Below, one piece after another: positions 16,502 to 26,324 of a stretch of 48,544 nucleotides of DNA. Under the pieces are notes generated by a model that was not told where the DNA came from, did no database searches, and saw only the letters and a program-made list of their open reading frames with translations. The stretch is taken from assembly GCA_024636555.1 (NCBI GenBank), contig JAGXGW010000024.1:1-48544 (forward strand). Direction: 5' to 3'. The stretch's first letter is position 1; every line of letters starts with the position of its first letter. The position numbers were made by a program, and so were the translations under genes. The DNA comes from Paracoccaceae bacterium (GTDB lineage Bacteria; Pseudomonadota; Alphaproteobacteria; Rhodobacterales; Rhodobacteraceae).

Positions 16502-17412
16502 GAGTCGTCTTCATGGGCACGCCGGAGTTTTCGGTGCCGGTGCTTGAGGCTCTGGTTGACGCCGGACACGAGATCGCCGCCGTCTATTGCCAGCCACCGC
16601 GTCCCGCAGGACGCGGCAAGAAGGAAAGCCCGACACCCGTGCACCGCCGCGCATCGGAGCTTGGCCTGCCGGTGCGCCATCCGGTCAGCCTCAAGGAGCC
16701 GGAGGCGCAGAGGGAATTTGCAGCGCTCCAGGCCGATGTGGCCGTGGTGGTCGCCTACGGCCTGATCCTGCCGCAAGCCGTGCTGGATATGCCGACATAT
16801 GGCTGTCTGAACATTCATGCCAGCCTGTTGCCCCGCTGGCGCGGCGCGGCCCCGATCCACCGCGCCATCATGGCGGGCGATGCGGAGACCGGCATCTGCA
16901 TCATGCAGATGGAGGCGGGGCTGGACACCGGCCCTGTCTTGTTGCGCCAAGCCACGGCGATCGGGGCCGAGGAAACCACCGGCCAGTTGCACGACCGTCT
17001 GTCGCGGATGGGTGCAGAGCTGATCACGGATGCGCTGGCACGGCTGGATGATCTGGTGCCCGACGGACAGCCAGAGGCTGGCGTGACCTATGCTGCCAAG
17101 ATCGACAAATCCGAAGCCGCAGTGGACTGGACCCGCCCCGCTACCGAGGTGGACCGCCTGATCAGGGGTCTGTCGCCCTTTCCCGGCGCATGGACCGAGA
17201 TAGGCGGCCAGCGGATCAAACTGCTCGCCTCGCGGCTGGTCGCGGGTGAGGGGCAACCGGGCATGGTGCTGGATGATGTCCTGACCGTGGCCTGCGGCAC
17301 GGGGGCCGTCCAGCTTTTGCGCTTGCAACGCGCAGGGCGCGGCGCACAGGATGCGGCAGAGTTCTTACGGGGTATGCCGTTGCCACAAGGCACCGGCCTG
17401 TTGAAGGGATAA
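16498..17412 (+). CDS. fmt: Methionyl-tRNA formyltransferase
   Basis: A 304-aa enzyme that formylates Met-tRNAfMet with 10-formyl-tetrahydrofolate, the step opposed by the upstream deformylases. The N-terminal formyltransferase domain carries Asn105 and His107 in [20 protein letters not shown] and Asp143 in [11 protein letters not shown], the catalytic triad of the family. The C-terminal OB-like domain spans about residues 205-300. The ATG at 16498 overlaps the deformylase-like gene stop (ATGA). Confidence 0.97.
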   Translation: MRVVFMGTPEFSVPVLEALVDAGHEIAAVYCQPPRPAGRGKKESPTPVHRRASELGLPVRHPVSLKEPEAQREFAALQADVAVVVAYGLILPQAVLDMPTYGCLNIHASLLPRWRGAAPIHRAIMAGDAETGICIMQMEAGLDTGPVLLRQATAIGAEETTGQLHDRLSRMGAELITDALARLDDLVPDGQPEAGVTYAAKIDKSEAAVDWTRPATEVDRLIRGLSPFPGAWTEIGGQRIKLLASRLVAGEGQPGMVLDDVLTVACGTGAVQLLRLQRAGRGAQDAAEFLRGMPLPQGTGLLKG

Positions 17413-17415
17413 GCC

Positions 17416-17658
17416 ATGTTTCCGACGATGATTGGAACAGTCGTGATTGCCGGAATCGTCGGCTACGCTTCAGAAAAAACCGGTTTCACGCGGAACGGAT
17501 ACCTGCCATCGATCATTATTTGCGTGGGCGGGGCGTTCCTGTTCTATTTCGTAAGGATCATGTTCGGGCTGAAAATCGGCAGTCCGGGCGTGGACGCGAT
17601 CCTGTCTTCCGTCGGAGCCTTGATTCTGGTTCCCACGCATTGGCGTCGCAGAAAATAG
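17416..17658 (+). CDS. Small membrane protein, GlsB/YeaQ/YmgE (transglycosylase-associated) family
   Basis: An 80-aa protein, almost all hydrophobic, with three predicted membrane segments separated by short loops (GYASEKTGFTRNGYLP, RIMFGLKIGSPG). The layout and spacing match the GlsB/YeaQ/YmgE family of small stress-associated membrane proteins of unknown biochemical role. It begins 3 nt after fmt, so it is probably co-transcribed. Confidence 0.7.
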   Translation: MFPTMIGTVVIAGIVGYASEKTGFTRNGYLPSIIICVGGAFLFYFVRIMFGLKIGSPGVDAILSSVGALILVPTHWRRRK

Positions 17659-17669
17659 GAAAGCGGCAA

Positions 17670-17918
17670 ATGTTGTCCATGATCTGGTTATTGATTGTCG
17701 GGGCCGCAGCAGGGTTCATCGCCACGCGGCTGTTGCGGATCGAGTCGAATATCCTTGTCACGATCATCATCGGCATGCTGGGTGCATTGCTCGGCGGACT
17801 GGTTCTGAGCGCCATTCTGACCGTTATCGGACTGGCCGCGAGCCTGATCGGTGCCGTCATCGGCGCGTTGATCCTGATCGCACTGTGGAAAGCCTATCTG
17901 GGACGCAAGATCAGGTAA
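17670..17918 (+). CDS. Second small membrane protein, GlsB/YeaQ/YmgE-like
   Basis: An 82-aa protein with GAAAGFIATRLL near the N-terminus and GMLGALLGGLVLSAIL in the middle, typical glycine-rich membrane helices of the same family as its upstream neighbour. The N-terminal hydrophobic helix starts at once (MLSMIWLLIVGAAAG). AGGAAAG lies 7 nt before the ATG at 17670, 11 nt after the preceding stop. Short length limits certainty on the family. Confidence 0.65.
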   Translation: MLSMIWLLIVGAAAGFIATRLLRIESNILVTIIIGMLGALLGGLVLSAILTVIGLAASLIGAVIGALILIALWKAYLGRKIR

Positions 17919-18153
17919 ACGCGGGTGCCTTTGCAGCATGTGTTGCGCCGAGGATATTTGAAGCAAGAAGAAGCGAAGGCTTTGAATGCCGCGCATCCTT
18001 GACGGAGTCTGTTGGACTTACCGAATGTTGTCAGTGGCCCATGACCGGCAATGCTGACCCAGTGGTCAAGCATTCCCCAGCCAAACCGGGCCTTTACCGC
18101 ACGGAGCGCAGAGGTCCGGTGTGCGGACGAAGCGGACAATCGCGCAGTAAACT
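17919..18153. other. Gene-free stretch containing motif copy B
   Basis: No ORF here has a credible start and composition. It holds copy B of the dispersed motif at its left end and then sequence without recognisable signals up to the stop of the orphan minus-strand gene. Confidence 0.5.
17952..17972 (+). repeat. Copy B of the dispersed intergenic motif
   Basis: GGATATTT-GA-AGCAAGAAGAA, in plus orientation, 33 nt downstream of the second small membrane protein gene. One difference from copy A (A for G before GCAAGAAGAA). Confidence 0.65.
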
Positions 18154-18579
18154 TCAGCCACTGGCATATACGAGGCGAAGCAGGTGCTGTCCAACACTCT
18201 CATACTTAACGCTGGCCCAAAGCCCAATGAGCCGCTCTTCATCCGATATGGCTCGGTCAAAGATACCCGATTTTCGAACTTTTCCGTGTGGCAGTGTCTC
18301 ATCAAGCTCATGTGTGCACGGCGTAAGCTCAGAGAATTTCAGGTACATATACGCAAAAACAATTAGTTGCCGCTTTCCAAGAAGCGCAAGGTAGGCCTCA
18401 ATTTCCGCGCAGGCTTCGAGAACACCGTCGAAACTGCCCATCCTTTTCACACGCTCAAGCTGTACGAAGAGGGAAAATAGCCTAGCGTCATTCAGCGTTA
18501 GGCGGCCGTCGACCGTGCGGTCGACTCCGTGCGTAATCAGCTTGGATTTCACTGCTTCGTAAATCGAAGAATCGCTCAT
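18154..18579 (-). CDS. Hypothetical protein, orphan, lower GC
   Basis: A 141-aa predicted mostly helical soluble protein (MSDSSIYEAVKSKLITHGVDRT...), with no signal peptide, membrane segment or domain I recognise. The ATG at 18579 is used; there is a TTG three codons upstream, and neither has a strong ribosome binding site. Base composition is visibly more AT-rich than the flanking genes, and codons such as ATA and TTA appear, which suggests transfer. It stands alone between the fmt-linked genes and the pca operon. Confidence 0.5.
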   Translation of the reverse strand: MSDSSIYEAVKSKLITHGVDRTVDGRLTLNDARLFSLFVQLERVKRMGSFDGVLEACAEIEAYLALLGKRQLIVFAYMYLKFSELTPCTHELDETLPHGKVRKSGIFDRAISDEERLIGLWASVKYESVGQHLLRLVYASG

Positions 18580-18745
18580 ATCTGCCAAGATAACGGATAG
18601 TTACCGCGAAGTCTCGACCGGCAGCTTAGGGCTCCTTCCAGACTTTTGCTGCGCAAAGCGCGAAAGACCGCTCTTCAGTCGACACATTCGATCTCGATCA
18701 GCGACGTGACACAAAAGTCGATTTGCTTGACATCCTATAGAAGGG

Positions 18746-20074
18746 TTACACAGCCTTGGCGGCTGTCGCGAACTGCCGGGCCTCGGCGGGGGCCTGGCCC
18801 ATCTGGTTTGACGGCGTGAAGACAGGCGCGAGATCGAGATCGGGATAGGCCGCAGCGGCCAGGGCGGGCAGAGCCGCACCGCTCTCGCCTGCCTGCCGGC
18901 ACAGCTCCTTGATCGCGACCTGTGCTTCGGGCCGCGGCATGTGCTGCGCCAGCGCAAAGGTCAACGCCTCGGCATGGATCAGGTCCTGGCCATCGGTCAT
19001 GGTTGCCAGCATCGCCGCGGGATTCGGTGTCAGCGTTTGCGATAGGCTTCGCCCGTGGATCAGCGTGGCTGTTGTGGCCAGACACAGCTGCGGCAATACC
19101 AGCCATTCTGTGAACCAGGCCGCGCCGTCCCTGTCCATCCGGTGCAGCGCAGCGCCTTGCAGCGTGGCATGCAGGCCGATGACCTGCCGCGCCGTTGCCG
19201 CCATGGCCGAGGGCAACACCGGGTTTTGCTTTTGCGGCATGGTCGAGGAGGCGCCGGAGGTGCCGAGCGAGACTTCCCCGAGCCCCGTCTGCGTCAGGAT
19301 CATCAGATCCTCGGCCATCTTCCCCAGCGCCGCTGCAAGCCGGGTCTGCCATCCCGCAAGCCGAAGGATCGGGGCGCGGTCACTGTGCCAGCTGCGTTGC
19401 GGATCGTGCAGGCTCAACGCTTGCGCCAGTGCCGCGCGGGTCTCGGCGGCCTTTGGCCCGAGCGCCGCAGATGTGCCCGCCGCGCCCGACAGCGAGACCC
19501 AGAGGCAGGATTGTCGCAGAGCGGGCAGTTCTGCGAGCAGGTCCAGCAGCGGCGCGCCCCAATGCGCGACCGTTGCGCCAAAGCTGGTGGGCGTGGCGTG
19601 CTGGCCATAGGTGCGTGCAGCCATCGGAGTTGTGGCATGGTTTGCAGCCAGGTGTCCCAAAGCCTTCACGGTCGCTTTCAGCGTTTCCTCTTGTAGGGCC
19701 AGCATCTGGCGCAGCCGCAGCATCAGCGCGGTGTCGATGATATCCTGCGAGGTTGCCCCCCAATGGACGTATTGCGCGTGTTCCGGCGCGTCCATCGCGC
19801 TGCGGAAGGCCGCAACCAGCCCCGGCACGCTGACGCCGTTTTCTCCCGTCGCCTTGGCCAGCCCGGCAGGGTCGATCTGCACCTCCATCGCCGCGCGATG
19901 GAGAAAGGCTGCGGCTGTTTCGGGGATCACGCCAAGCGCACCTTGCGCTTTGGCCAGCGCCCCCTCGACCAGTAGCATGGCGCGGATTTCGGCACTATCG
20001 GTGAACAGGCGGCCCACCTCGCCCGTGGGGAAGAGGCGGGCATGAAGCGGGCTGTCAAAGACGGAGGCGGCCAT
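18746..20074 (-). CDS. pcaB: 3-carboxy-cis,cis-muconate cycloisomerase
   Basis: A 442-aa member of the fumarase/aspartase superfamily that lactonises 3-carboxy-cis,cis-muconate to 4-carboxymuconolactone. The superfamily signature is GASSTMPQKQNPVLPSAM; other conserved regions are HWGATSQDIIDTALMLR and the GQHATPTSFG loop. It is the last gene of the pob/pca operon, starting 3 nt after the alpha/beta hydrolase gene. The product of PcaHG is its substrate and PcaC takes its product. Confidence 0.95.
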   Translation of the reverse strand: MAASVFDSPLHARLFPTGEVGRLFTDSAEIRAMLLVEGALAKAQGALGVIPETAAAFLHRAAMEVQIDPAGLAKATGENGVSVPGLVAAFRSAMDAPEHAQYVHWGATSQDIIDTALMLRLRQMLALQEETLKATVKALGHLAANHATTPMAARTYGQHATPTSFGATVAHWGAPLLDLLAELPALRQSCLWVSLSGAAGTSAALGPKAAETRAALAQALSLHDPQRSWHSDRAPILRLAGWQTRLAAALGKMAEDLMILTQTGLGEVSLGTSGASSTMPQKQNPVLPSAMAATARQVIGLHATLQGAALHRMDRDGAAWFTEWLVLPQLCLATTATLIHGRSLSQTLTPNPAAMLATMTDGQDLIHAEALTFALAQHMPRPEAQVAIKELCRQAGESGAALPALAAAAYPDLDLAPVFTPSNQMGQAPAEARQFATAAKAV

Positions 20075-20077
20075 GGC

Positions 20078-20788
20078 TCAGCCCTTTGCAATGCGTGTCA
20101 GAAGATCGGCCAGCCCGTCGGGGTCCGCGAAAAAGGGCGAATGACCTGTCGGCATTGCATGAACATCCGCCTCCGGCCAGCCTCTCGTCATCACGCGCTG
20201 GTATTCCGGCGGAATCGTCCGGTCATCGTCACATCGGATATAGCTGCGCTTTACGCTCGCGTAGGCTGTGCCGAGCCGGATCGGCGTGGCTTGCGGTTTG
20301 ATCGCCTGAAGGCACAATCGGGGCAAGGCATAGTTCACCGTCTCTGCCGGGCAGTCGTTGTAGAACAGTGCGGGTGCCTTTGCCAGATCGACGCTGAAGG
20401 CCAGACCATCCCCGGTTTTCAGGGCAGCCTCGGCCATCGGCTGATACGGAGCCTCGGCCCGCATCTCGATCAGGCTGCGCCCGTCCTGCGCAGCATAGGC
20501 GCATAGATAGATCAGACGGTCGATCTTCTCCGGTGCCATCTCGGCGGCGAGGGAGATCGGAAAGCCAGCCATCGAATGCCCGACCAGCATCACGGGCGTG
20601 TCGATCGCATCAAGGATCGCTTGCGCGTAACCCTCCAGCGTCACGTCCGCATAGGGGGTTGCATCCGCCCCGTGCCCCGGCAGGTCAATCGCACGCGCCG
20701 TATGCCCGCGCGCCTCAAGCGCGGGGATCATGTCACGCCAGCACCACGCGCCGTGGCACGAGCCGTGCACCAAGAGAAAGTCAGCCAT
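20078..20788 (-). CDS. Alpha/beta hydrolase inserted in the pca operon
   Basis: A 236-aa serine hydrolase-fold protein of the small MenH/hydroxynitrile-lyase/methylesterase-like type: FLLVHGSCHGAWCWRDMIPALEARGH at the N-terminus, nucleophile Ser72 in GHSMAG, and a late histidine in PTGHSPFFADP. It abuts pcaG without a gap (TGA then ATG) and precedes pcaB by 3 nt, so it is surely co-expressed. It is not a second PcaD by sequence. It may hydrolyse an aromatic ester that feeds the pathway (for example a 4-hydroxybenzoate ester); the substrate cannot be read from sequence. Confidence 0.88.
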   Translation of the reverse strand: MADFLLVHGSCHGAWCWRDMIPALEARGHTARAIDLPGHGADATPYADVTLEGYAQAILDAIDTPVMLVGHSMAGFPISLAAEMAPEKIDRLIYLCAYAAQDGRSLIEMRAEAPYQPMAEAALKTGDGLAFSVDLAKAPALFYNDCPAETVNYALPRLCLQAIKPQATPIRLGTAYASVKRSYIRCDDDRTIPPEYQRVMTRGWPEADVHAMPTGHSPFFADPDGLADLLTRIAKG

Positions 20789-21388
20789 TCACAGATCCAG
20801 AAATACCGTTTCGCCCTCACCCTGAAGGCGGATGTCAAAGCGATACTGGCCCTCGCCGGTCCGTTTTGCAATCAGCGTCTCGACCCTCGGGCGTTGTTCG
20901 ATGCGGGCGAGCAGAGGATCGTTGCTGTTGTCCTCATCCTCGAAATAGATGCGGGTGGACAGCCCGATATTGATGCCGCGCGCGACGATCCACAGGCTGA
21001 TGTGGGGGGCCTGCATCCCGCCATCGCGATGCGCGACAGCGCCGGGCTTGACCGTTCTGAGGGTGAACAGCCCGCTGTCCTTGTCCGCAGCGAAGCGGCA
21101 GAACCCGCTGACCGCCGGATCGGCCTCCGGATGGCCCGCGAACCGGCCCGCCGCATCCGGCTGCCAGCTTTCGATCATCGCATCGCGCAAAGCCCAGCCG
21201 GTGCCGTCGATCACCGCGCCGGTGATCGTGATGATCTGGCCATTGGCTTCCTTGGCAATGGGCGAGAGCCCCAGATCCTGCGGATAAACGCCGGGCAGCC
21301 CTGCAAAGCTGGGGATACACCCGATATGCACGTAAGGCCCAGCCGTCTGGGAGGGCGTTTCTGTCAAAATATCAAGAGGTTGAACCAT
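20789..21388 (-). CDS. pcaG: Protocatechuate 3,4-dioxygenase, alpha subunit
   Basis: A 199-aa intradiol dioxygenase subunit without the iron ligands, as is usual for the alpha chain. It opens with LTETPSQTAGPYVHIG and carries GQIITITGAVIDGTGWALRDAMIESWQPDAAGRF and GMQAPHISLWIVARGINIGLSTRIYFED. With PcaH it opens the ring of protocatechuate between the hydroxyls. It lies 3 nt after pcaH. Confidence 0.96.
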   Translation of the reverse strand: MVQPLDILTETPSQTAGPYVHIGCIPSFAGLPGVYPQDLGLSPIAKEANGQIITITGAVIDGTGWALRDAMIESWQPDAAGRFAGHPEADPAVSGFCRFAADKDSGLFTLRTVKPGAVAHRDGGMQAPHISLWIVARGINIGLSTRIYFEDEDNSNDPLLARIEQRPRVETLIAKRTGEGQYRFDIRLQGEGETVFLDL

Positions 21389-21391
21389 CGC

Positions 21392-22129
21392 TCACATCCC
21401 TTCCAGCTTGTTCTCGAACATGGACTGCCGCCTGCCGCGCAGCACGATGTCGAATTTGTAGGCCAGATGATCGAGCGGACGGGCGCGGGCCATATCGAGC
21501 GGGGCGACAAGCCTGTCCAACTGGCTCCGCGCCTTGATGGTGGCGGCAATCGGGCAGCGTTCGATCAGCGGATCGCCCTCGAAATACATCTGCGTGATCA
21601 GGCGCTGGCCGAAGCTGTGCCCGAACACCGAGATATGGATATGCATCGGCCGCCAGTCATTGGCGCGGTTTGGCCAGGGATAGGCACCCGGACGGATGGT
21701 AAGGAACTGGTAGCAGCCGTTCTCGTCTGTCAGCGTGCGACCGCAACCGCCGAAATTGGGGTCGAGCGGGGCGAGGTAATTGTCCTTCACATGCCGGTAA
21801 CGCCCGCCCGCATTGGCTTGCCAGATTTCTAGCAGTGTATGCGGCACGGGTCTGGCATTCTCGTCCAGCACACGGCCATGCATCAGGATGCGTTCGCCGA
21901 TCGCAGGGCTGCCGTCCTTGGCGAAATTGAGGATCAGGTTGTTGTCCAGCGGTCCGATCAGCGCATGGCCGAACCTTGGCCCTGTCTCCTCGGAGGGCGT
22001 GCTTTCCATCGACAGAAGCGGCCATTTCGGCGAGCGCGGGACGGAGGTTTTGTATTCGGGATCGTATGGCACGGGATGCATGGGCCGCTGGCGCGGGATC
22101 AGCGGGCCAAGGTCGGGGCGGTCAGTCAT
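21392..22129 (-). CDS. pcaH: Protocatechuate 3,4-dioxygenase, beta subunit
   Basis: A 245-aa catalytic subunit carrying the non-heme Fe(III). The four ligands are present as Tyr111 (GGRYRH), Tyr150 (PGAYPWP), His163 and His165 (RPMHIHISVFG), at the same mutual spacing as in the Pseudomonas enzyme. The ATG at 22129 overlaps the end of pcaC by 8 nt; an ORF extension to 22150 lacks support. Confidence 0.97.
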   Translation of the reverse strand: MTDRPDLGPLIPRQRPMHPVPYDPEYKTSVPRSPKWPLLSMESTPSEETGPRFGHALIGPLDNNLILNFAKDGSPAIGERILMHGRVLDENARPVPHTLLEIWQANAGGRYRHVKDNYLAPLDPNFGGCGRTLTDENGCYQFLTIRPGAYPWPNRANDWRPMHIHISVFGHSFGQRLITQMYFEGDPLIERCPIAATIKARSQLDRLVAPLDMARARPLDHLAYKFDIVLRGRRQSMFENKLEGM

Positions 22130-22505
22130 CGGTTTGCTCCATCTCGGCATAGGTGGCCTTGGCCAGTTTCAGCGCATGGTTGGCGCGCGGCACGCCGGCA
22201 TAGATCGCCACATGCTGGAATGCCTCCATCACATCCTGCTTGCTGGCCCCGGTGCGGGCGGTGGCGCGGATATGCATGGGAATTTCCTCGAAATTCCCCG
22301 TGGCCGCCAGCAAGGCCAGCGTCAGCATCGAACGTTCCCGCAGGCTGATCGCGTCCGACGCCCAGACCGTGCCCCACGCGCCTTCGGTGATCAGTGTCTG
22401 GAACGGCGCGTCGAAATCGGTTTTTGTCGCCTCGGCGCGGTCCACATGGGCATCGCCCAGAACCTTGCGGCGGACCTGCATGCCCTTGTCATATCTGTCA
22501 GACAT
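22122..22505 (-). CDS. pcaC: 4-carboxymuconolactone decarboxylase
   Basis: A 127-aa AhpD-fold enzyme that decarboxylates 4-carboxymuconolactone to 3-oxoadipate enol-lactone. The sequence GMQVRRKVLGDAHVDRAEA, SLRERSMLTLALLAATGNFEEIPMHIRATARTGASKQDVMEAFQHVAIYAGVPRANHAL is characteristic. It is a stand-alone PcaC and not the PcaCD fusion (PcaL) found in some actinobacteria. It overlaps pcaD by 8 nt and pcaH by 8 nt. Confidence 0.96.
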   Translation of the reverse strand: MSDRYDKGMQVRRKVLGDAHVDRAEATKTDFDAPFQTLITEGAWGTVWASDAISLRERSMLTLALLAATGNFEEIPMHIRATARTGASKQDVMEAFQHVAIYAGVPRANHALKLAKATYAEMEQTDD

Positions 22506-23285
22506 GGCCGACCTCCTGCATGAACTTCGTCAATACGGCAGCGTATTCTTCGGGCTGCTCAACACAGGGCAGATGGCCCGCCTTGCGGATCAGATGGAAC
22601 TGCGATCCGGGGATCAAAGCGACTGTTTCGCGCACCAGATCGGGCGGCGTCGATCCGTCCTCAGAGCCTGCAATGCCCAGCGTGGGCAGGCGCAAACCAC
22701 TGGTGGGCGTGTAGAAATCCGTTCCCGAAATCGCTGCGGAGCACCCCATGTAGCCTTCGACAGGTTGCCGCACCAGCATGTTGCGCCATGCGTGAAATGC
22801 CTCTGTCTTGCGGAAAGGTGCTGCGAACCACCGCTCCATGATCCCGTCGGCCAAAGCCTCGATCCCGCCCGCTTTGACGGCGGCGATGCGTTCATCCCAC
22901 ATTGCGGGCTGGCCGATCTTGGCACCTGTGTTGGAGAGCACCATCGCGCGGATCAGGTCCAGCCGTTTGATGGCCAAGCCCTGTGCGATCATCCCGCCGA
23001 TGGACAGGCCCACGAACAGCGCGTCCTTCACCGCGAGATGATCCATCAACCGCTCGACATCCCGCACCAGCGTGCCCATGCTATAGGGGGCGGGCGTCAA
23101 CTCCGATAGCCCGTGGCCGCGCTTGTCATAGCGGATGTATTTCAGCCCCTGCGGCAGCAAGGGCAGGACCTGATCCCAGAGCCGCAGGTCTGTGCCCAGC
23201 GAGTTGGCGAAGACCACGGGCCGCCCGTCAGGGTTGCCGTCAATGCGGTAGTGCAGTTTGATGTCGCCCAGATCAGCAATACGCA

Positions 23286-23286
<1 letters not shown>
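22498..23286 (-). CDS. pcaD: 3-oxoadipate enol-lactonase
   Basis: A 262-aa alpha/beta hydrolase that opens the enol-lactone to 3-oxoadipate. The nucleophile is Ser95 in GLSIGGMIAQG; the acid is in GSEDGSTPP and the histidine in KAGHLPCVEQPEEYA. The N-terminal VVFANSLGTDLRLWD and the RYDKRGHGLS turn are typical of PcaD. The start overlaps the pobA stop by one base (TGATG). Confidence 0.95.
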
Positions 23287-24510
<1,224 letters not shown>

Positions 24511-24525
24511 TTTCGCAAGTGCAGC

Positions 24526-25500
24526 TCAGGAGCGAAGCGTGTCCAATGCCTGTTCATACATTCCAATATCGACATTGCCGCCGGAGGCCACAACGATCAC
24601 AGCGTCTCCTTCGATCTGGTCGCGCCTGCATAAAGCGGCCGCCAGCGCGACAGCACCGCCGGGTTCCAATATGATCTTGAGCCGCAGAAACGCCTGCGCC
24701 ATCGCCCGCAATGCCTCGTGATCCGTGACCACCAGCCCCGGACCGCACAGGCGCTGCATGATCGGGAATGTCAGATCGCCGGGGCGGGGTGTCACGATGG
24801 CATCGCAGATACTGCCGGTCATCTGTTCATTGCTCTGGATCGTGCCTGCCGCCAAGGACCGCGCAGCATCGTCAAAGCCCTTCGGCTCGACCGGACGCGC
24901 GCGCAACCCCGGTGCATCGGCCTCGAAAGCCAAAGCGATGCCCGAGGTCAGCCCGCCGCCGCCGCAGCACACCAGCACATCGGCCTGCGTGACGCCTTCG
25001 GCCTTGGCTTGCTGTGCGATTTCCAGCCCCGTTGTGCCTTGGCCCGCGATAACCTGTGGCTCGTCGAAGGGTTTGATCAGCGTCAGCCCGCGCTCTTGCG
25101 CCATCTGTGTGCCGATGGCATCCCTGTCGCCGGTGACGCGGTCGTACAGCACAACTTCGGCGCCCAATGCACGGGTATTCTCGATCTTCAGGCGCGGGGC
25201 GTCCGTCGGCATGATGATGACCGCAGGCGCATCATGCTGGGCCGCCGCCAAGGCGACGCCCTGTGCATGGTTGCCCGAGGAGAACGCGATAACACCGCGC
25301 GCGCGCGCCTCTTGCGACAAGGCCGAGACGGCTGCATAGCCGCCGCGATACTTGAAACTGCCGGTATGTTGCAGGCATTCGGCCTTGATCAGCACCCGCC
25401 GTCCGGCCAGTTGATCAATGAAAGGTGAGGACAGCAGCGGCGTGAACCGCGCATGTCCCTCAAGACGCTCTGCCGCGGCGCGGATCATCTCGATATTCAT
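24526..25500 (-). CDS. Threonine/serine dehydratase-like PLP enzyme
   Basis: A 324-aa fold-type II PLP enzyme. The cofactor lysine lies in TGSFKYRGG, the substrate loop in SSGNHAQGVALAA, and the phosphate-binding glycine loop in CCGGGGLTSGIA. The length lacks the C-terminal ACT regulatory domain of biosynthetic IlvA, so a catabolic threonine/serine dehydratase, serine racemase or 3-hydroxyaspartate dehydratase (BhcB-like) are all possible. The other genes of the beta-hydroxyaspartate cycle are not nearby. The start ATG 25500 overlaps the preceding hydrolase stop by 4 nt (ATGA). Confidence 0.88.
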   Translation of the reverse strand: MNIEMIRAAAERLEGHARFTPLLSSPFIDQLAGRRVLIKAECLQHTGSFKYRGGYAAVSALSQEARARGVIAFSSGNHAQGVALAAAQHDAPAVIIMPTDAPRLKIENTRALGAEVVLYDRVTGDRDAIGTQMAQERGLTLIKPFDEPQVIAGQGTTGLEIAQQAKAEGVTQADVLVCCGGGGLTSGIALAFEADAPGLRARPVEPKGFDDAARSLAAGTIQSNEQMTGSICDAIVTPRPGDLTFPIMQRLCGPGLVVTDHEALRAMAQAFLRLKIILEPGGAVALAAALCRRDQIEGDAVIVVASGGNVDIGMYEQALDTLRS

Positions 25501-26324
25501 GCCATCTGCCCCAGCCATGCGCGCAAAGCAGCCAGCGCTTCGGGTTCGTCGAGGAAGGGGATATGCGCGCGGTTGGGCACGTGCGCCACGATCAGCCCGG
25601 GCATCCGCTGTTCCATTTTCGTGACTGTCTCGTGGGTCAGCAGGTCGGAATTTTCGCCATGGATCACTGCGGCGGGCAAGGGGCTGATCTGGTCGAAAAG
25701 CGGCCAAAGGTCCGGTGCGCCCTTGGCTCCTGCCGCGATGACGGCGTCACGCAGGCCGGGGTCGTAATTGATCTTCACACCCTCGGGCGTTTCGACATGG
25801 GTATGGGTGACTTCCTGACGCCAGCGTTCCAGCGGCACATCGGGGAAATGCGCGGCCATGGCCTTCTGGCGCATGGCGGCAAGCGCGTCCAGCGATGCGG
25901 CGTCGGGGTTGCGGCCCAGATAGCCCATGATGACATCCAGCCCGCCGGGGTCCAGTTCCGGCCCGATATCGTTCAGCGCAACGCCCATCAGGCGATTCTT
26001 GGCCGTTGCGGCCAGTATCATCGCGATCAGCCCGCCGCGCGATGTACCAAGCACTGCGGCCCGCTCAAGGCCGAGATGGTCCAGCAGTTCCACCACATCG
26101 CGCGCCTCACGCGGGACCGTGTAGGTCAGAGGATCGTCGGACCAGTCCGATTGCCCGCGCCCGCGATAATCCAGCCGGATCAGCCGCACATCCGGCAGAT
26201 GCGGGGCCATGAAGTCGAAATCGCGCGCGTTGCGCGTCAGGCCGGACAGACACAACAGGGGCAGGCCGGTGCCCGCGTCTTCGAAATGCAAAGACAGGCC
26301 GTCGGAGGTTGTAAAACGGGGCAT
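25497..26324 (-). CDS. Alpha/beta hydrolase
   Basis: A 275-aa alpha/beta hydrolase with nucleophile motif GTSRGG (Ser in SRGG), the oxyanion region LCLSGLTRNARDFDFMAPHL and RLDYRGRGQSDWSDDP, and the catalytic histidine in PNRAHIPFLDEPEA. Substrate unknown. It is coupled at both ends: its ATG shares one base with the dehalogenase stop (TGATG), and its stop overlaps the dehydratase start. Co-expression with a HAD dehalogenase and a PLP dehydratase suggests a small catabolic module. Confidence 0.88.
   Translation of the reverse strand: MPRFTTSDGLSLHFEDAGTGLPLLCLSGLTRNARDFDFMAPHLPDVRLIRLDYRGRGQSDWSDDPLTYTVPREARDVVELLDHLGLERAAVLGTSRGGLIAMILAATAKNRLMGVALNDIGPELDPGGLDVIMGYLGRNPDAASLDALAAMRQKAMAAHFPDVPLERWRQEVTHTHVETPEGVKINYDPGLRDAVIAAGAKGAPDLWPLFDQISPLPAAVIHGENSDLLTHETVTKMEQRMPGLIVAHVPNRAHIPFLDEPEALAALRAWLGQMA

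Noticed and set aside
18727..18741. TTGACA and TATAGA next to each other
   Set aside because: Spacing is only 3 nt, so this is not a promoter.
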